Positions 27,627 to 35,438 of a DNA stretch of 64,000 nucleotides are shown here, piece by piece. Source of the stretch: Nocardioides abyssi (GTDB taxonomy: Bacteria; Actinomycetota; Actinomycetes; Propionibacteriales; Nocardioidaceae); NCBI RefSeq assembly GCF_030412915.1, contig NZ_JAUHJR010000001.1, positions 973,375-1,037,374 on the forward strand. The letters run 5' to 3'. Each line of letters opens with the position of its first letter. Positions within the stretch are counted from its first letter, which is position 1. The notes under the pieces were generated by a model. The model saw only the letters and a list, made by a program, of their open reading frames with translations, was not told the origin of the DNA and searched no databases. Position numbers and translations under genes: made by a program.

Positions 27627-28421
27627 ATGAGCTTGATGAAGCGCCTCAGCCTGATCTTCCGATCGAAGGCCAACAAGGCCCTCGACCGGGCCGAGGACCC
27701 CCGCGAGACGCTGGACTACAGCTACCAGCGCCAGCTGGACCTCCTCTCCAAGGTACGCCGCGGGGTGGCCGACGTCGCCACCAGCCGCAAGCGGGTGGAG
27801 CTGCAGGTCAACCAGCTCGAGCAGCAGGCGGCCAAGCTGCAGGACCAGGCCCAGAAGGCGATCGACATGGGCCGCGAGGACCTCGCCCGCGAGGCGCTGA
27901 CCCGCAAGTCCGCCCTCGCCGGCCAGATCAGCGACCTGCGCGCCCAGCAGGCCCAGCTCCAGGGCGAGGAGGAGAAGCTCACCCTCGCCCAGCAGCGGCT
28001 GCAGGCGAAGGTGGAGTCCTTCCGCACCCGCAAGGAGACGATCAAGGCGACCTACACCGCCGCCGAGGCCCAGACGCGCATCAACGAGGCGATGTCTGGC
28101 ATCGGCGACGAGATGGGCGACGTGGGTGCCGCGATCCAGCGTGCCGAGGACAAGACCGCGCAGATGCAGGCCCGCGCCGGCGCCATCGACGAGCTGATCG
28201 CCTCCGGCGCGCTCGACGACGCCAGCTCGCTCAACCGCGGCGACGACATCGCCCGCGAGCTCGAGGCGATGAGCTCGCAGTCCGACGTCGAGGCCGAGCT
28301 GGCCCGGATGAAGGGCCTCAACGCCCCCTCGCGGCCCGACGCGATCGAGTCCGGCGCCACCGGCGACGACATCCTGGTCGCCGAGCCCGAGAAGGTGGAG
28401 CGCCCCCGCGAGGAGGGCTGA
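27627..28421 (+). CDS. pspA: PspA/IM30 family envelope-stress protein
   Basis: 264 residues, nearly all helical coiled coil (ESCRT-III-like fold). Opening MSLMKRLSLIFRSKANKALDRAEDPRETLDYSYQRQ is typical; long heptad-rich helices rich in Gln/Glu/Lys/Ala follow, then a loosely charged tail. Binds and stabilises damaged cytoplasmic membrane. Followed by a terminator, then htpX and pspAB, an arrangement typical for actinobacteria that links PspA to membrane-protein quality control. Confidence 0.95.
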   Translation: MSLMKRLSLIFRSKANKALDRAEDPRETLDYSYQRQLDLLSKVRRGVADVATSRKRVELQVNQLEQQAAKLQDQAQKAIDMGREDLAREALTRKSALAGQISDLRAQQAQLQGEEEKLTLAQQRLQAKVESFRTRKETIKATYTAAEAQTRINEAMSGIGDEMGDVGAAIQRAEDKTAQMQARAGAIDELIASGALDDASSLNRGDDIARELEAMSSQSDVEAELARMKGLNAPSRPDAIESGATGDDILVAEPEKVERPREEG

Positions 28422-28458
28422 CCCCTCCCCGCCCCGCGACGCCTGCACGAGACCCACG

Positions 28459-28494
28459 AGAGCCCCGCCGGACCCCGGCGGGGCTCTTGCTTGT
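28459..28494 (+). terminator. Intrinsic terminator after pspA
   Basis: Thirteen-base perfect stem (AGAGCCCCGCCGG and complement), 3-base loop and the tail TGCTTGT, 37 bases past the pspA stop. It separates pspA from htpX. Confidence 0.88.
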
Positions 28495-28504
28495 CCCGGC
28501 ACGC

Positions 28505-28510
28505 GAGACT
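28505..28510 (+). promoter_or_regulatory. Possible -10 of htpX
   Basis: GAGACT followed by six bases and the ATG at 28517; leaderless spacing but a weak hexamer. Confidence 0.35.
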
Positions 28511-28516
28511 GGGGCC

Positions 28517-29437
28517 ATGGCCAAGTCGCGGTTCGTCGGTGATCCTGGGCTGACCGCCCGGATGACCCTGGTGATGTTCCTCCTGGGCGGGCTGTTCGTC
28601 GCCCTCATCGCGGGGCTGATGGTGGTCTTCGGCAACTCGCCGGGACTGGTGCTCCTCATCGGCATCGGCGGCCTCGGCGTCGCGTGGTACCAGTGGTGGA
28701 CCTCCGACAAGGTCGCGATGCGCGCCATGCGGGCCCGGGAGGTCACCCCGCAGGAGGCGCCGGAGCTGCACGGCATGATCGACCGGCTCTGCGCCCTGGC
28801 CGACATGCCCAAGCCCCGCGTCGGCATCGCCGACATGGCGATCCCGAACGCCTTCGCCACCGGCCGCTCGCCGGACCGCTCGGTGGTCTGCGTGACCACC
28901 GGCATCCTCGGCACCCTCACCGCCGAGGAGCTCGAGGGCGTCCTGGCCCACGAGCTCTCCCACGTCGCCCACCGCGACGTGCTGGTGATGACCGTGGCCT
29001 CCTCGGCCGGCATCGTGGCGGGGATGCTCACCCAGGGTGCGCAGTACGGCGCGATGTTCGGCGGCAACCGCCGCGACAACAACAACGGCCTGCCGGTCTG
29101 GCTGCTCGTCCTGGTGATCAGCATGATCACCTACGCGATCAGCTTCCTGCTGCTCAAGGTGCTCTCGCGCTACCGCGAGCTCTCCGCCGACCGCGCCGGT
29201 GCCTACCTGACGATGAAGCCGCACGCGCTGGCCTCGGCGCTGCAGAAGATCACCGGCGAGATGAACGCGATCCCCGAGCGGGACCTGCGCGCCTCGCAGT
29301 CGATGAACGCCTTCTTCATCGCCCCGGCGCTCAAGGGCGTCTCGCTGCGCACGCTCTCCTCGACCCACCCGTCCCTGGAGCAGCGGCTCGAGCAGCTGGC
29401 CCGGATCCAGGCCGAGCTGGGGCGGCCGGGCGCCTGA
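28517..29437 (+). CDS. htpX: HtpX-type M48 membrane zinc protease
   Basis: 306 residues. Two N-terminal transmembrane helices (about residues 15-37 and 43-60), zinc motif HELSH in EGVLAHELSHVAHRD, further membrane segments, then the third ligand in ELSADRAGAYLT. Degrades misfolded membrane proteins at the cytoplasmic membrane. The last base of the stop TGA overlaps the ATG of pspAB (TGATG). Context with pspA and pspAB supports an envelope-stress role. Confidence 0.93.
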   Translation: MAKSRFVGDPGLTARMTLVMFLLGGLFVALIAGLMVVFGNSPGLVLLIGIGGLGVAWYQWWTSDKVAMRAMRAREVTPQEAPELHGMIDRLCALADMPKPRVGIADMAIPNAFATGRSPDRSVVCVTTGILGTLTAEELEGVLAHELSHVAHRDVLVMTVASSAGIVAGMLTQGAQYGAMFGGNRRDNNNGLPVWLLVLVISMITYAISFLLLKVLSRYRELSADRAGAYLTMKPHALASALQKITGEMNAIPERDLRASQSMNAFFIAPALKGVSLRTLSSTHPSLEQRLEQLARIQAELGRPGA

Positions 29438-30015
29438 TGGGGTTCCTCGACTCGATCCTGGGCCGCTCGAAGCCCAAGCAGGCCAACCTCGACGCGCTGT
29501 TCATGGTGCCCAGCGCCGCGATCACCCTGCAGACGACGCTCGGCCTGACCCCGACCGGCGACGGCTCGGTCTGCTACCGCGCGGCCGCCGGGGCCGGCTT
29601 CTCCCAGACCCAGACCGACGTGCTGGAGCTCCTCCGCGACGCCGCCGACGCCCCCGACGTCGAGGTGAGCGGCGACTCGTTCGGCTTCACCTGGCTCCAG
29701 GTCCACCGCGCGGCGGACGACACCTCCGGGCTCTGCACCGACCTGCACGCGGTCAACACCGGCCTGGAGGCCGAGGGGTTCGGCCCGGCCCTGCTGTGCT
29801 CGCTGGTGCCCTTCGCCGACCCGAGCGGCCGCCGCGTCGGGCTGGTCTACCTCTACAAGCAGGGCACGTTCTACCCCTTCGCGCCCGCGCCCGGAGGTGG
29901 CCAGCACCGCGACAACCTGCTGGAGATCCAGGTCCGCGACGTGCTCGCCGCGGAGCTGCCGGTCGAGCAGGAGATGTCCCGGTGGCTCGCGATCTGGGGC
30001 GCCCCCGGGCTCTAG
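29437..30015 (+). CDS. pspAB: PspA-associated protein PspAB
   Basis: 192 residues. Starts MGFLDSILGRSKPKQANLDALFMVPSAAITLQ, typical of the actinobacterial PspAB family always found beside htpX/pspA. Soluble alpha/beta protein; contains FYPFAPAPGGGQHRDNLLE and ends EMSRWLAIWGAPGL. Biochemical role unknown; co-translated with htpX. Confidence 0.9.
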   Translation: MGFLDSILGRSKPKQANLDALFMVPSAAITLQTTLGLTPTGDGSVCYRAAAGAGFSQTQTDVLELLRDAADAPDVEVSGDSFGFTWLQVHRAADDTSGLCTDLHAVNTGLEAEGFGPALLCSLVPFADPSGRRVGLVYLYKQGTFYPFAPAPGGGQHRDNLLEIQVRDVLAAELPVEQEMSRWLAIWGAPGL

Positions 30016-30157
30016 CGCGGACCGTGACCGGATCGTGACACCGGGCGGGCGGCGTACGACGTCACCTGGTGCGGTCATCGGTCGTTGTGTCGCCGACGGC
30101 AGGTCCTGGAGCAGCGCCGTACGATCCCCCTCACCCCCACGAACGGAGAGCCGCGCG

Positions 30158-31372
30158 GTGACCGCCACCCACGAGACCGACGAGGTCCGCGTCGCCCAGA
30201 TCGGTGAGTACCAGGTCATCACGCGGCCACCCCGCAGCGACCTGGTCGCCCTGGTCGAGATCGCAGCCCAGGTCGCCCAGGTGCCCCTGGCGACGATCAA
30301 CCTGATCACCGACACCCACCAGCACCAGATCGCGACCGCCGGCTTCGACGCCTCGGTCTGCGCGCGCGAGGACTCGATGTGCAACGCGGTGCTGCACGAG
30401 CCGGCGCCGGTGGTGCTGGAGGACGCCAGCAAGGACCCGCGCTTCGCCGAGAACCCGTTCGTGACCGGCGAGATCGGGGACGTGCGGTTCTACGCCACCC
30501 ACCAGCTGCGCACGCCCAGCGGCGTCGTCATCGGCACGCTGTGCGTCTTCGACACCCAGCCGCGGACGATCACCGACGAGCAGGAGCACGCGCTCCAGGC
30601 GCTCGCCGACCGGGTCGTCGACCTGCTCGAGCTCGAGCTGCGCACCCGCGAGCTCAGCGCCTCGGTCGAGCGGCTCGAGGAGGTGCAGACCGAGCTGCGT
30701 CGCTCCAACGAGCAGCTGGCCGCCTTCGCCGGCCAGGTCAGCCACGACCTGCGCAACCCGCTGACCGCGGTGTCGATGGCGCTGCGGATGCTCTCCGACG
30801 AGATCGCGGAGAAGGAGGCCGAGCGGGAGCCGGGCCTGCAGTACCTCCTGGCGCGCGCCATCAGCGGTGCCGGGCGGATGCAGTCGCTCATCGACGACCT
30901 GCTGGCCTTCGCCCGCCTCGGCGGCGAGCTGCAGCGCCGGCCGGTGGACCTCGACGCGGTCATGCGCGACGTCGTCGACGACCTCTCGACCGCGCTGCAG
31001 GGCGCGACCCTGGTGGTCGAGCCGCTCCCGGTCGTCACCGGCGACCCCGTGCAGCTGCGGGCCGTGCTGCAGAACCTCGTGGCCAACGCCGCGAAGTTCA
31101 CCCGGCCGGGGGAGAAGGCCCACGTCACCGTCTGCGCCGACAAGCAGGACGGCGCGTGGCGCATCGCGGTCGTCGACCGCGGCATCGGCGTCCCGGCCGA
31201 GCAGCGGCACCGCGTCTTCCAGCCGCTCGCCCGGGTCGACGACTCCGTGGAGGGGTCGGGCATCGGCCTGACCACCTGCCGCCGGATCGTCGAGGCGCAC
31301 GGCGGCCGGATCGGGCTGGAGGAGTCGCCGGAGGGCGGCACGACCGCCTGGTTCCAGCTCCCGGAGGCCTGA
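30158..31372 (+). CDS. GAF-domain sensor histidine kinase
   Basis: 404 residues, no membrane segment, so a cytoplasmic sensor. GAF domain about residues 28-160 (LATINLITDTHQ..., GTLCVFDTQPR), short coiled coil, HisKA with phosphoacceptor His in SHDLRNPLTAVSMAL, then HATPase with N box NLVANAAKF, G1 DRGIGV and G2 GSGIGLTTCRRI. No response regulator is adjacent, so its partner is unknown. GTG start with CGGAGAG upstream; TACGAT at 30120-30125 is a candidate -10. Confidence 0.9.
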   Translation: MTATHETDEVRVAQIGEYQVITRPPRSDLVALVEIAAQVAQVPLATINLITDTHQHQIATAGFDASVCAREDSMCNAVLHEPAPVVLEDASKDPRFAENPFVTGEIGDVRFYATHQLRTPSGVVIGTLCVFDTQPRTITDEQEHALQALADRVVDLLELELRTRELSASVERLEEVQTELRRSNEQLAAFAGQVSHDLRNPLTAVSMALRMLSDEIAEKEAEREPGLQYLLARAISGAGRMQSLIDDLLAFARLGGELQRRPVDLDAVMRDVVDDLSTALQGATLVVEPLPVVTGDPVQLRAVLQNLVANAAKFTRPGEKAHVTVCADKQDGAWRIAVVDRGIGVPAEQRHRVFQPLARVDDSVEGSGIGLTTCRRIVEAHGGRIGLEESPEGGTTAWFQLPEA

Positions 31373-31406
31373 GGCCCGAAGCTCGGGGCCCGAGGCAGCC
31401 GGGCCG

Positions 31407-32579
31407 TCAGTCCTTCTGGGTGCGGCCCGGCAGCGCGAGCATCCGCTCGAGGGCGACGAGCGCCCACTTCTCGGTCTCCGGGTCGACGGTGATCTGGTTG
31501 GGGACCGTGCCGGCAACGAGCGACTCCATCGCCCAGACGAAGTGCGGCAGGTCGATCCGGTTCATCGTCGAGCAGTAGCAGACCGTCTTGTCGAGGAAGA
31601 CGATGTTCTTGTCCGGGTGGGCGTTCGCGAGCCGCTTGACCAGGTTGAGCTCGGTGCCGATCGCCCAGCTCGAGCCGGCGGGCGCCGCCTCGATGGTCTG
31701 GATGATGAACTCCGTCGACCCGACCAGGTCGGCCTTGAGGACGACCTCGTGCTGGCACTCGGGGTGGACCAGGATGTTGACGCCGGGGATGGTCGCGCGC
31801 AGCTCGTCGACGACGGCGGGGGAGAAGCGGCCGTGCACGGAGCAGTGGCCCTTCCACAGGATCACCTTCGCGTCGCGCAGCTGCTCGGGGGTCAGTCCGC
31901 CGCCGGGGCGCAGCGGGTTCCACACGACGCAGTCGTCGAGGGTGAGCCCCATCTTCTGCACCGCGGTGTTGCGACCGAGGTGCTGGTCGGGGAGGAAGAG
32001 GATCTTGGCGTCGGGCTTCTGCTCGAAGGCCCACTCCAGTGCGACCTCGGCGTTGCTGGAGGTGCACACGACGCCGCCGTTGCGGCCGCAGAAGGCCTTG
32101 ATGTCCGCGCTGGAGTTCATGTACGTCACCGGCACGACCGAGTCGACGACGCCGGCGTCCGCGAGCGCGTCCCACGCGTCCTCGACCTGCGCCAGGCGGG
32201 CCATGTCGGCCATCGAGCAGCCGGCCGCGAGGTCGGGCAGGACGACCTTCTGGTCCGGGCCGGTGAGGATGTCGGCGGACTCGGCCATGAAGTGGACGCC
32301 GCAGAAGACGATGAACTCGGCCTCCGGGCGCGCGGCCGCGTCGCGCGCGAGCTTGAAGGAGTCGCCGGTGACGTCGGCGAACGCGATGACCTCGTCGCGC
32401 TGGTAGTGGTGGCCCAGCACGAAGACCCGGTCGCCCAGCGCCTCCTTCGCGGCGCGGGCGCGCTCCACGAGGCCCGGGTCGGAGGGCGCGGGCAGGTCGC
32501 CCGGGCACTCGACGCCCCGCTCGGAGGTGCGGTCGGTGCCGCGGCCGAGGGGGAGGAGCGGGAGGTCGACGGTCGTCAT
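31407..32579 (-). CDS. nadA: Quinolinate synthase
   Basis: 390 residues; condenses iminoaspartate with dihydroxyacetone phosphate to quinolinate for NAD synthesis. Iron-sulfur cysteines appear in IVFCGVHFMAESA (Cys93), VVCTSSNAEVA and HPECQHEVV; substrate motifs are VLGHHYQRDEV and YMNSSADIKA. Length is that of the long actinobacterial NadA. Transcribed alone here, without nadB/nadC. TAGGAT lies 7 bases before the ATG. Confidence 0.97.
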   Translation of the reverse strand: MTTVDLPLLPLGRGTDRTSERGVECPGDLPAPSDPGLVERARAAKEALGDRVFVLGHHYQRDEVIAFADVTGDSFKLARDAAARPEAEFIVFCGVHFMAESADILTGPDQKVVLPDLAAGCSMADMARLAQVEDAWDALADAGVVDSVVPVTYMNSSADIKAFCGRNGGVVCTSSNAEVALEWAFEQKPDAKILFLPDQHLGRNTAVQKMGLTLDDCVVWNPLRPGGGLTPEQLRDAKVILWKGHCSVHGRFSPAVVDELRATIPGVNILVHPECQHEVVLKADLVGSTEFIIQTIEAAPAGSSWAIGTELNLVKRLANAHPDKNIVFLDKTVCYCSTMNRIDLPHFVWAMESLVAGTVPNQITVDPETEKWALVALERMLALPGRTQKD

Positions 32580-32586
32580 GGGCCGG

Positions 32587-32592
32587 ATCCTA
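32587..32592 (-). promoter_or_regulatory. -10 element, near-leaderless promoter of nadA
   Basis: TAGGAT on the minus strand, seven bases before the ATG at 32579. Confidence 0.5.
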
Positions 32593-32612
32593 TTCGCGTC
32601 GGGTGGTCGCGC

Positions 32613-33494
32613 TCACAGCAGCGCACCTGAGTGAACGTACGGAGCGGGCGGCTTCATCCCGCGCAGCCCGAGGTAGCCGTCCTGCCGCAGCTCCAGGCCC
32701 GCCGCGAGACCGACGTCGAGCGCCCACTGGTTGGCCGCGGTCACGTGCGCCACGGTCACCGGACCCGACGACTCCGCCAGCGCCGCCCACAGCAGCCGCG
32801 TCGCCGTGCGCCGGTCGGACGCGGCCAGCAGGCCCGGCCGGCCGCGCTCGTCGACGTAGACGTAGCCGCGGCCGGTGGAGGTGTCGGAGACCAGCAGCCG
32901 CCAGGTGCGCAGCATCAGCTCGTGGTCGGGCCCGTGCCCGGCGCCGCGGGTCAGCCGGTCGAGGCTGTCCATCAGGTCCACGTCGCCCGCCGAGCCGTCG
33001 CGGACCTTCTCCACCACGGGGATCGCGTCGCGGTCGACGATGCCGGTCAGGTGCATCTGCGGGTGCAGCTCGAAGCCGGCCCGGTGGTAGGTCCGCACCG
33101 CGCGGGGGTCGCTCGAGGAGGAGAGCATCCCGCGCAGGCACGCCCGGCCGTGGTGCAGCGCGGCCGCGAAGAGCGGGCGCCCGACGCCCTGCCCCTGGCG
33201 GCCCGGCAGGACGGCGTACGTCGCCAGGCACCAGAGCGTCTCGCGGCGCAGCGAGGTCGCGATGCCGACGACACCGGTGCCGTCCTCGGCCACCCAGCAC
33301 CCCTCGGGGTCGGTGCGGACCAGGTGCCGGGTGCGCTCGGTCCAGGCCGCGCTGTGCACGGGCGTGCGGTCGGCCGGCTCCGGGTCGGTCACGCGGCGGT
33401 CGCGTCGGTCGACCTCCAGGAAGGCCAGACCGCTGACGCGCTCGGCCGCCTCGACGTCGTCCTCGGTCATCGGCCGGATGATGAGGTCGTCCAC
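32613..33494 (-). CDS. GNAT family acetyltransferase, probable tandem domains
   Basis: 293 residues. N-terminal GNAT domain with AVLPGRQGQGVGRPLFAAALHHGR (motif A) and YHRAGFELHPQMHLTG; the C-terminal half (residues about 170-293) reads as a second, degenerate GNAT-like domain (GYVYVDERGRPGLLAASD, WALDVGLAAGLELRQDGYLGLRGM). Substrate unknown. GTG start with a leaderless-type promoter. Confidence 0.85.
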   Translation of the reverse strand: MDDLIIRPMTEDDVEAAERVSGLAFLEVDRRDRRVTDPEPADRTPVHSAAWTERTRHLVRTDPEGCWVAEDGTGVVGIATSLRRETLWCLATYAVLPGRQGQGVGRPLFAAALHHGRACLRGMLSSSSDPRAVRTYHRAGFELHPQMHLTGIVDRDAIPVVEKVRDGSAGDVDLMDSLDRLTRGAGHGPDHELMLRTWRLLVSDTSTGRGYVYVDERGRPGLLAASDRRTATRLLWAALAESSGPVTVAHVTAANQWALDVGLAAGLELRQDGYLGLRGMKPPAPYVHSGALL

Positions 33495-33500
33495 GGCGCG

Positions 33501-33519
33501 ACCCTAGGTCGGACAGGAT
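33501..33519. promoter_or_regulatory. Back-to-back leaderless promoters in a 31-base divergent gap
   Basis: Minus-strand TAGGGT (33501-33506) lies six bases from the GTG of the GNAT gene at 33494; plus-strand CAGGAT (33514-33519) lies six bases from the ATG of the glycerate kinase at 33526. Each promoter's -35 region would fall around the other gene's start. Confidence 0.5.
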
Positions 33520-33525
33520 GGCGGC

Positions 33526-34599
33526 ATGCGCATCCTCGTCGCCCCGGACAAGTTCGCGGGCACGCTGACCGCCGTGGAGGCCGCCGACGCCGTCGCGGCC
33601 GGCTGGCGGCGCCAGGCACCCCTCGACGAGCTCGACCTGTGCCCGATGGCCGACGGCGGCCCGGGCTTCGTCGACGTGCTGCACGCCGCGCTCGGCGGCG
33701 AGCTGCTGGCGGTGACGGTGCGCGGGCCGTTCGGCGAGCCGGTGCCGGCCACGCTGCTGGTCGCCGGCCCGACGGCGTACGTCGAGAGCGCGCAGGCGTG
33801 CGGCCTCCACCTCACCGGCGGGCAGCGGGCCGAGGAGGCGTCGACGTACGGCGTCGGCGAGCTCGTGTCCGCGGCCGTCGCGGCCGGGGCCGAGGAGGTC
33901 GTGGTCGGCCTGGGCGGCAGCGGCACCAACGACGGCGGCGCCGGCCTGCTCGCCGCGCTCGGCGCGACCGCCGACCGCCCGCTCGACGCCGGCGCGGCCG
34001 GGCTGGCCGGCATCACCCGGGTCGCGTTGCCGGCCGTGGGCGCCCGCCTCGTCGCCGCCACCGACGTCGACAACCCGCTGACCGGGCTCTTCGGCGCCAC
34101 CAAGACCTTCGGGCCGCAGAAGGGCGTGCCCGAGGAGCGGCTGCCCGCCCTCGACGGACTGCTCGAGGAGCTCGCGACCGCCGTGGACCGCCGCACCTCG
34201 CTGGAGAAGGGTGCCGGCGCCGCGGGCGGGCTCGGCTTCGCGCTCCTGGCCCTCGGCGCGCGCCGCGAGCCAGGGATCGAGCTGGTCGCCGGGGCCGTCG
34301 GGCTGGCCCGGCGCGCCCGGGCGGCCGACCTGGTGGTCACCGGCGAGGGCGCCTTCGACTTCTCCAGCCGCTCGGGGAAGGTGCCCTACGGCGTCGCCGC
34401 GACGGCCGCCGAGGCGCTGCGCCCCTGCGTGGCGCTGGCCGGCCAGGTGCTCGTCGGCGCCCGCGAGATGCGCGCCCTCGGTGTGGAGTCGGCGTACTCC
34501 CTCGTCGACCTGGTGGGGGAGGAGCGCGCCTTCGGCGACCCCGCGGGCTCCCTGGCCGACCTCGCCGCACGGGTCGCCCGGACGTGGTCCCGGGAATAA
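33526..34599 (+). CDS. Glycerate kinase (GarK/GlxK family)
   Basis: 357 residues. Family landmarks: ILVAPDKFAGTLTAVEAADAVAAGW at the start, CPMADGGPGFVDVL, GLGGSGTNDGGAGLLAALGA, a TDVDNPLTGLFGATKTFGPQKG core and VVTGEGAFDFSSRSGKVPYGVA. Converts glycerate to a phosphoglycerate with ATP. Upstream of the Fe-S carrier gene, as Rv2205c is near Rv2204c in M. tuberculosis. Confidence 0.92.
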   Translation: MRILVAPDKFAGTLTAVEAADAVAAGWRRQAPLDELDLCPMADGGPGFVDVLHAALGGELLAVTVRGPFGEPVPATLLVAGPTAYVESAQACGLHLTGGQRAEEASTYGVGELVSAAVAAGAEEVVVGLGGSGTNDGGAGLLAALGATADRPLDAGAAGLAGITRVALPAVGARLVAATDVDNPLTGLFGATKTFGPQKGVPEERLPALDGLLEELATAVDRRTSLEKGAGAAGGLGFALLALGARREPGIELVAGAVGLARRARAADLVVTGEGAFDFSSRSGKVPYGVAATAAEALRPCVALAGQVLVGAREMRALGVESAYSLVDLVGEERAFGDPAGSLADLAARVARTWSRE

Positions 34600-34668
34600 C
34601 CGGTGGTGTGCGACGATTGAGGTCGTTCGAACGAGCAGCACCGTCCCCGCTATCCCTGGGAGCAACAC

Positions 34669-35031
34669 ATGACCGAGCAGGTGGACACCACCACTGAGCG
34701 CCGCACCGACCAGATCAACCTGAGCGCGGTCGCGGCGTCGAAGGTGAAGAGCCTCCTCGAGCAGGAGGGCCGCGACGACCTCGCGCTGCGCATCTCCGTG
34801 CAGCCCGGTGGCTGCTCGGGCCTGCGCTACCAGCTCTTCTTCGACGAGCGCACCCTCGACGGCGACGTCACCACCGACTTCGACGGCGTCACCGTCGTCG
34901 TCGACCGGATGAGCGTCCCCTACCTCAACGGCGCGATGATCGACTTCGTCGACAGCATCGAGAAGCAGGGCTTCACCATCGACAACCCCAACGCGACCGG
35001 CTCCTGCGCCTGTGGAGACTCCTTCCACTGA
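34669..35031 (+). CDS. erpA: A-type iron-sulfur cluster carrier (HesB/IscA/ErpA family)
   Basis: 120 residues. The three conserved cysteines are present: GGCSGLRY, and CAC in NPNATGSCACGDSFH. Receives and delivers 2Fe-2S or 4Fe-4S clusters to apoproteins; likely clients nearby include NadA and the Rieske protein QcrA. ATG with GGAG about 6 bases upstream. Followed by an 18-base perfect hairpin. The symbol is by family; IscA-type naming would also be acceptable. Confidence 0.93.
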   Translation: MTEQVDTTTERRTDQINLSAVAASKVKSLLEQEGRDDLALRISVQPGGCSGLRYQLFFDERTLDGDVTTDFDGVTVVVDRMSVPYLNGAMIDFVDSIEKQGFTIDNPNATGSCACGDSFH

Positions 35032-35044
35032 CGTACCAGCCACT

Positions 35045-35083
35045 AGAACGGCCCCCGAGGACACCGTCCTCGGGGGCCGTTCT
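35045..35083. terminator. Bidirectional intrinsic terminator
   Basis: Eighteen-base perfect stem (AGAACGGCCCCCGAGGAC and complement) with a 3-base loop, between the convergent Fe-S carrier gene and the minus-strand gene at 35096. The plus side continues TCTGCTCTGG, giving a partly T-rich tail. Confidence 0.88.
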
Positions 35084-35095
35084 GCTCTGGTGCGT

Positions 35096-35374
35096 TCAGT
35101 CCAGGTGCAGGTGCAGCGCGTTCGCCAGCCGCTGGGCGGCCTCGTCGACGCGGATGTCGCGCTTGGCGACCTCGCGGGGGAAGTCGTCGAAGTGGATGCT
35201 CGGCACGGGCGCGGCGGCCGCCCGGCGGACCCGGTCCAGGGGCAGGTTGCGGCCGACCGCGAGGCAGTCCTCGCGCATCTCCTGCAGCGTCGCGGCGTCG
35301 TCGTAGGCCCGGCGGGGCGCGGGGTCCGGGGTGGGGCTCGAGGGCGTCGTCGGAGGCGTGGTCGAGGGCGTCAT
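35096..35374 (-). CDS. Small hypothetical protein with disordered N-terminus
   Basis: 92 residues. A Thr/Pro/Ser-rich N-terminus (MTPSTTPPTTPSSPTPDP) leads into a helical region with RRAYDDAATLQEMREDCLAVGRNLPLDRVRR and VPSIHFDDFPREVAKRDI. No family recognised. Divergent from the adenosine kinase gene; TAGCGT seven bases before the ATG suggests leaderless transcription. Confidence 0.65.
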   Translation of the reverse strand: MTPSTTPPTTPSSPTPDPAPRRAYDDAATLQEMREDCLAVGRNLPLDRVRRAAAAPVPSIHFDDFPREVAKRDIRVDEAAQRLANALHLHLD

Positions 35375-35381
35375 GCGTTCG

Positions 35382-35387
35382 ACGCTA
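35382..35387 (-). promoter_or_regulatory. -10 element of the small hypothetical gene
   Basis: TAGCGT on the minus strand, seven bases before the ATG at 35374. Confidence 0.5.
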
Positions 35388-35414
35388 GGGGCTACCGCGG
35401 GGTAGTCCCACGAG

Positions 35415-35430
35415 TACCGATCGGTAGTGT
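35415..35430 (+). promoter_or_regulatory. Palindrome and -10 element upstream of the adenosine kinase gene
   Basis: TACCGATCGGTA (35415-35426) is a perfect 12-base palindrome that overlaps TAGTGT (35425-35430), a -10 element 8 bases before the ATG at 35439. A related CTACC-GCGG-GGTAG dyad lies at 35392-35405. A repressor site is plausible. Confidence 0.45.
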
Positions 35431-35438
35431 TCCGTGTC

